From assembly GCA_027577595.1 (NCBI GenBank), contig JANBRJ010000030.1:93633-157632 (forward strand): a DNA stretch of 64,000 bases, written 5' to 3'. The notes under the pieces were generated by a model. It was not told the origin of the DNA, did not search any database, and saw only the letters and a list, made by a program, of their open reading frames with translations. Made by a program: the position numbers and the translations under genes. Source of the stretch: Coemansia sp. RSA 487 (lineage: Eukaryota; Kickxellomycota; Kickxellomycetes; Kickxellales; Kickxellaceae). Positions 59,197-64,000 of the stretch are shown piece by piece (the stretch's first letter is position 1; every line of letters begins with the position of its first letter).

Positions 59197-60559
59197 TTTC
59201 CACAATGTGTAAGGCTATGTGTATTCGAAACAGGTAATAATCAAAGGAGGAAAATTCGGGTGGAGGAATCTTTGAGTCGCTGCGTAAAGAGACATTTTGA
59301 TAGCTGGCTAATGCTACCTGTTTTATAGCTTGTGAATCGCAAGCTAATACAGAAAAATATTTTTTGCAAATGCATTCGTCAAATGTACAAATATGGCGGG
59401 GCAGAAAGGAAGCTTTCTCCATGTTTTCCTTTGATACTCCAAACCCCTTAACAAAACCTGTACTCAGCCCTGTAAATGTATGATTTTTGTATATTCTTTG
59501 TATTTGAAAACAACGCACTGCAAAACAACAAGTCTTTCATGGTTTGCACAGAATGTTTTTTTTCTATATTTCGAAATATATCGCAACAATATTTTTACTT
59601 GTTTATTAGCCAAGCCTCCGCAAAAGTAAACAAAAAAATTTGGATAGCGATTGTTCAAATGACAACAAGGCAGCCAACATTCCATAAACGTATTTGTTGT
59701 TTACAAAATGTGTTTTCTATTACGTATTTGCGAAATATATTTGTACCGTTTTAGAAAACCAGTTTTGAATTTCAACCACCTTTGAAGCCAATTCTTTTCA
59801 GATTCTCTGCACCGTACTATACTGTGGCACAGAACTCAACACAACAGAGATAAAATAAACCTATTGCATAGTAGTTGACAAAATAATAATACGTATAAAC
59901 GCCATGTTTAGAAAGGTACATTATAGTTTTAATTGTGTGCAATGCAGAACGGTTTAAGAAGCACAAGCGCTCAAAGCCACCCCAAGGCATCTGTAAAGCA
60001 GCTTTAGACGAATAGAGAAAATATACAAGATGCAACAGCGCATGCATGCCACTAAGCCTCACGTATCTGACTTTGTAAACCCGCCACTTGTAATCTCTTA
60101 GATTGATATCAAGGATAATCAAAAAAACAACACACAAGAAGCTGGTGTAATCAATTAAACGATGCACTTTTTGGAAGCGCAGAGTTGCGAAATTTATTTT
60201 TCCAAAGAAACTAATGAAATTAGCTACAGATTAAGAGGATTTTTGGGGGAAACGTTGAGGTCAATTAAGTGATGTAATCTTCCACTGATAGCATATAATC
60301 AATTAGAGAGGGGGAGTTTCTGGCAAAATAACATTATAATAGATTATCTTTCTAAGGTTTATGATCACCTATTCAGACTTTAGCGACAAATTTACGACAA
60401 ATCTTTTCAGTTATTTATTAAAACTATAGAAAAGCGAACAACCATTTTTGCCCAGAACCAGCAGAAAACTAATTGTGGCCACGATATGAATGCTCGCACC
60501 AAAAACTATATATTTCTCAAGTGCTGGCAATAAAATCTGTCGATAATGCAAGGCACAAT
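59197..60559. other. AT-rich spacer between B3 and B4
   Basis: 1363 bases without a recognised gene. Several open frames up to 130 codons (for example 59817-60167 minus) are hydrophobic, low-complexity and unsupported. Confidence 0.5.
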
Positions 60560-60802
60560 TTAGTTACCGCCATTTGGAGGCTGTCCAGGAGTGCCGGCAT
60601 TTGGAGCAGGTGCAGCAGGACCACCATTCGGAATCGGTGCAGCAATCCCACCATTTGGAGCTGGGGCAATGTTTGCTCCGCCTTTGCCTGGAGCCGAAAC
60701 ACCAGGATTGCTTGCGGGAGGTCCTTGTGGGTTGGCAACAGGTTCACCATATGCGATGGCCGAAAGAGCGATTGCAGCAAGTGTGATAGCGAAGAACTTC
60801 AT
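60560..60802 (-). CDS. Secreted Pro/Gly/Asn-rich protein, family B leader (B4)
   Basis: 80 residues. Signal peptide MKFFAITLAAIALSAIA, then GEPVANPQG, matching the APVASPDG linker of B3 and APVAKPDG of B5. The hydrophobic module is missing; instead there are short units such as APAPNGGI, APIPNGGP, APAPNAGT, ending PPNGGN. TATATAAAA on the minus strand about 100 bases upstream. It looks like a relative in which the module was lost or replaced by repeats. Function unknown. Confidence 0.65.
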   Translation of the reverse strand: MKFFAITLAAIALSAIAYGEPVANPQGPPASNPGVSAPGKGGANIAPAPNGGIAAPIPNGGPAAPAPNAGTPGQPPNGGN

Positions 60803-62016
60803 TTTCTTGTACGAGGCTGGCGAGAAGAATAATTCAAAATCAAGAATTTATTGTTTAATGAGTTAAAACATATTCGATACTGCAGCTAGATCCACTCTGC
60901 TTTTATATACGTGTAGTGGAGGATTTTCTCGCAAGTATTTTTAAAATAATAAACCAATATGGACTACAAATGCTACAGGGTGGTTTTTGGATTATAAAAG
61001 AGTACAACATCAAACAATAGTAATAAACTAATGAGAGAGATTGTTAGTTGAGATTTTTTCTTTGTCCCTATGTACCCTTTCTTGAAAGTAAACTTGGCGC
61101 CAAGCTGTAGCACTTGTTCTATTATGAAATTTCGCACCTGCCTTGTTAAATTCCTAAACATTTAGATAGTTTAATTTAGCAAGTGGCTTAATACCTAATG
61201 ATCTGCAAGCAGGAATAAAGAGTATTTGTCCATATACATTCCGAAAATAAAAATGCAAAAGGGAGAGGGGATAAAAGTTTCGTCATACTATTGATTTGAA
61301 GCTCTAGCACAAAGACCCATCATTATCTAGGCAAAGATGATCTCATGACGTGGTTTTATGACGTATATTTCGTTTGTATATTTGGAAACCAAGAGCTACA
61401 GAACAATGGTAACAAGGGAGTGTGCTTAATATAAACGTTGGTTTGAGTGGATTTTTTGTTTTAGGTTTTACAGCAACAATGAATATTATGTTTCTTGGCA
61501 ACTTGCCAAGACTACATAACAAATGAATAAATATATGGGCTATTGATTGTCTGGTTGCTAGCACAAAGTAGCCAGTCGTTTATAGATGGTCTCACAGCTT
61601 ATTTTGTGTATGTCTTACTTTCTATTAACAAAAGGCAGATGTGTAGTTGGCAGACAAAGGGCCTTTAAAGCAATATTTCAAAGCAGATGTTAATCAAATG
61701 ATCTTTTCAAATTATAATATCTGCAAATCGAATTTGGTCAACCGGTTCAAGTACAGTTCAAGGATAAACGTAAATAAACGTTACATTCTAGTGTGTTGCT
61801 AGGGCATCGTGTGTTTATAAAAAGTGAGCTTTATTTTAGCTTGACTATAATATAGATTACCTAAGATTCAAGCTCGCAGCATTGACAATAGCAAGTATGT
61901 TGATAGTTTATTAGCAGCCAAAATAGTTTAATGCATATTGCTAAAGTTTAATTAAGAGTGTAGCCGACAAAAAATCGTTTGGTTGGGTCAGGATGATTTG
62001 TTAATGCTGGATGGGA
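60803..62016. other. AT-rich spacer between B4 and B5
   Basis: 1214 bases. No gene or known element recognised. Confidence 0.5.
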
Positions 62017-62187
62017 TTACTTGTCTTTAAATCCGAGAATCCCATTAAGTGTGGTTCCGAGCCCAGCTGTGATGGGCGCAATCGCATCAACAACACCGCC
62101 TAGCGTCCCGTCTGGTTTGGCGACAGGTGCACCTGAGACTACCATCGAAATAGCGAGCGTAGTAAGAGCAGTGATGGAGAACTTCAT
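62017..62187 (-). CDS. Minimal family B secreted peptide (B5)
   Basis: 56 residues, ATG at 62187. Signal peptide MKFSITALTTLAISMVVSG, linker APVAKPDGT, module [28 protein letters not shown] and stop. The mature part, about 36 residues, is nearly only the module, so this gene defines it. It is identical to B3 at most positions in the module. A minus-strand TATATA element is about 105 bases upstream. The mature peptide is amphipathic/hydrophobic without Cys. Function unknown; wall-linked or membrane-active are both guesses. Confidence 0.7.
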   Translation of the reverse strand: MKFSITALTTLAISMVVSGAPVAKPDGTLGGVVDAIAPITAGLGTTLNGILGFKDK

Positions 62188-62909
62188 TTTTAGGACTACA
62201 AAAAGAGCAACTAAGATAGAAAACTAATGGCAAGTAAGGATAGCAGTATTTTTATCGCAAGGAACGGCAGATCTGGGTTAGAAAAACATTGACAGTATAT
62301 ATACTCGCTGGCAACTGGACTATATCATGCGAATGGACACTAAACTGCTTTTCTCCCCAAATCAGGAAATATGGAAAACTACGCTAGCAAGCAGCAGCAT
62401 CTGTTTTACTCAATAAAGAAAGCTATGAAATCGACAATGAATCCCCTAAATTTCATTCAACAGCAGCTTTTTATCGATAGTTACTCTGTGATAAAGTGCT
62501 GGTAACAAAAGCGCACTATTTCATCAAACAGTTATTGTTTCCTTTTCTATTGTCCTTCCCAGAACAACTATTTGGTTCCGCTATACACATAATATCCAAC
62601 TCGCTATTTCCAACAAGATCCCTCATTTTCCCGGATCCAAGCCGCATTGAGGTGCTTAGATTCAGACGTCAAGCTAAAAAAAAATCAACTAGTTGAAAGT
62701 CCAGATCCGGTGCATAAGTCGTGGCTTTTTTATTTACCAATGGATGAATGTTATGCATGAATCAAAGACAGTTTAGTTTCCATCAAACATTAGAAACGAC
62801 TAAAGAACAAAACCGAGTTGGATTTCTCTCTTTCGTTTTGGCCCAAACAAGCTATCCCTATTTTACACAATAAGAAAACGACCATTTCTTCTTCAAAATA
62901 AACGGAACC
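62188..62909. other. Divergent promoter region of B5 and the Yippee gene
   Basis: 722 bases. TATATATA near 62297 for B5. A plus-strand frame at 62496-62696 has no motif. Confidence 0.5.
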
Positions 62910-63371
62910 ATGGGTTTGATACTGCAAGAGTTCATAGAGGCACCATCGATCTACGCGTGCATCGCATGTAAAGCACACATTGCACGGAGAGACGACGTGA
63001 TCTCACGAACATTCCAAGGGCGGCTGGGGAGGGCGTATTTGACAGAATCGGTTGTTAATGAAAAGCTGGGCAAGCCAGAGGACCGGCTGCTGATGACCGG
63101 AATGCACACAGTCTGCAATTTGCAATGCCGCAGCTGCAGCGCGCTTATTGGATGGAAGTACATTCGCGCACACGATAAGTCGCAGCAGTACAAGGAGGGT
63201 CGGTACGTGTTGGAGCAGTCGCGTATCTTTTGTATAGATGATGATTTAAGCGATGCTCCTCCGCCGGGGTCGCCGTTGCCGCCACTGCCGTCACAGCAGC
63301 CGGTGAATGCAATTAACCGCTATGTCTATGACCTGGGCGCACGAAACAGCAGCCCCGTGCTGCGTGGCTAG
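62910..63371 (+). CDS. MOH1: Yippee-like zinc protein (Moh1/YPEL)
   Basis: 153 residues. The Yippee domain is complete: YACIACKAHIARRDDVISRTFQGRLGRAYL, VVNEKLGKPEDRLLMTGMHTV, LQCRSCSALIGWKYIRAHDKSQQYKEGRYVLE. Two CXXC pairs, about 55 residues apart, bind one zinc. GRLGRAYL, MTGxHTV and GWKYxxAHDxSQxYKEG are the family signatures. In human cells YPEL5 is a CTLH/GID ligase component; yeast Moh1 is linked to stationary-phase survival and to GID. The C-terminus is a Pro-rich disordered tail of about 45 residues. Confidence 0.95.
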   Translation: MGLILQEFIEAPSIYACIACKAHIARRDDVISRTFQGRLGRAYLTESVVNEKLGKPEDRLLMTGMHTVCNLQCRSCSALIGWKYIRAHDKSQQYKEGRYVLEQSRIFCIDDDLSDAPPPGSPLPPLPSQQPVNAINRYVYDLGARNSSPVLRG

Positions 63372-63461
63372 CAATGAGATCGAAATATGGTTATATACTT
63401 TATGTTTTTTATTTGGTCCATTCTAGCAGCACGAGGGTATAAATAAAATTAAAACCAAAAG

Positions 63462-64000
63462 CTAGGCGTCGGCTACTTGGATTCCCGGACCGCGTGTCGA
63501 GCTCAGATACACACGACTGACAAATCTGCCCTTGGCTTCAATGGCGTTAGCGCGGATCGAATGCATGAGGACCGCTACATTAGCCGCAATCTCCTCAGAG
63601 GAGAACCCGATCTTTGCAACACCCGTATGCACGGTATTGGTTTTATCTGCGCGAAAGTCCTGGGCACTCTTTGAAAAGGCGACCAGTTCGGCGATCTCCG
63701 TGGTGACGGTTCCTTTATTAACGGTGGGCATCAGGCCCTTTGGACCCAAGAGCCGCGCAATCTTGGCGACCTTGGGAAGCATTTCAGGAGTAGACAGGCA
63801 CTTGTCAAATTCTACTTCGCCATCGCGCACCTTATTGACCAGCTCCTCGCCACCAACTATATCAGCACCGGCTTCAAGGGCCTCTTTAGCCTTCTCGCCT
63901 TCAGCAAACACCAGAATCTTTACGCTTGCGCTGTACGAGCGCGGCAACATGCACGACCCACGGATCGGCGGCTGGCCTTTAGCTGGCAAGCAGTGTACAT
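63462..64000 (-). CDS. MRPL1: Mitochondrial ribosomal protein uL1, 5' end beyond window
   Basis: At least 178 codons, open to the right edge, so the N-terminus with its presequence is missing. Segments match bacterial L1: LPRSYSASVKILVFAEGEKAKEALEAGADIVGGEEL, KVRDGEVEFDKCLSTPEMLPKVAKIARLLGPKGLMPTVNKGTVT, then FRADKTNTVHTGVAKIGF and a final YLSSTRGPGIQVADA. LGPKGLMP and GTVT are the L1 signature. Bacterial-type wording (no eukaryotic L10a features) marks it as the mitochondrial protein, part of the L1 stalk of the large subunit. Confidence 0.9.
   Translation of the reverse strand, partial: VHCLPAKGQPPIRGSCMLPRSYSASVKILVFAEGEKAKEALEAGADIVGGEELVNKVRDGEVEFDKCLSTPEMLPKVAKIARLLGPKGLMPTVNKGTVTTEIAELVAFSKSAQDFRADKTNTVHTGVAKIGFSSEEIAANVAVLMHSIRANAIEAKGRFVSRVYLSSTRGPGIQVADA

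Noticed and set aside
59817-60167. A 116-codon minus-strand frame between B3 and B4
   Set aside because: No signal peptide of the local type, no motif; composition typical of AT-rich random sequence.

Overview
The window reads as chromosomal DNA of an intron-poor fungus. A WOPR-family (Gti1/Pac2) regulator, a GH18 chitinase, an Opi3-type phospholipid methyltransferase and Bol3, Emi1 and Erv41 orthologues point to fungi. A WD40-bearing ATG16, a CLEC16A homologue, HROB and an SMN with a candidate 3' intron at the human exon 6/7 position are genes that, from general knowledge, Dikarya have mostly lost or reduced. An early-diverging lineage such as Kickxellomycotina (Zoopagomycota) is my best guess, but this is inference. 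The few introns (YPT7, DSK2, SERF, an acidic unknown protein, probably SMN) have clear GTAAGN-type donors in most cases. TATA boxes often lie close to start codons.

Layout. 0-10.2 kb: MED25 (cut by the left edge), an Emi1/DUF3128 protein, ERV41, BOL3, ATG16, YPT7 and DSK2. 10.5-13.3 kb: an AT-rich stretch with three minus-strand genes for proteins under 80 residues. 13.9-17.7 kb: complex I NDUFA12, an SLC35F5-like transporter and DOT1. 18-27 kb: a small Lys-rich protein, GGTase-I beta, chitinase, SERF, SMN, TRM7 and HROB. 27-33.9 kb: a second AT-rich stretch with a plus-strand array of the same tiny proteins, some intact, some broken, including a recent duplication. 33.9-54.7 kb: dense housekeeping genes (RRM-Puf protein, PEM2/OPI3, COX17, CLEC16A, acidic unknown, HDDC2, PTH2, FAL1/eIF4A3, eIF5, STK16/Env7, Rmn1/RBM26, WOPR factor, SPFH protein). 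54.8-62.2 kb: five minus-strand genes for small or repetitive secreted proteins, most sharing one hydrophobic Gly/Ala/Thr module. 62.9-64 kb: a Yippee protein and the 3' part of mitochondrial ribosomal protein uL1.

Two multigene families stand out as possibly undescribed. Family A consists of about 54-76-residue proteins without a signal peptide, with a predicted helix-strand-strand-helix pattern; members occur in both AT-rich blocks, and most sit behind a TATATAAA box. Family B consists of secreted proteins with a leader, a PVAxPDG-like linker, the module GGVVDAIAPITAG...LNGILGF and then nothing, GGIP repeats, or His/Glu-rich repeats. No rRNA, convincing tRNA, CRISPR array, transposon or virus-like element was recognised. 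All names rest on reading conserved motifs by eye, not on database searches.
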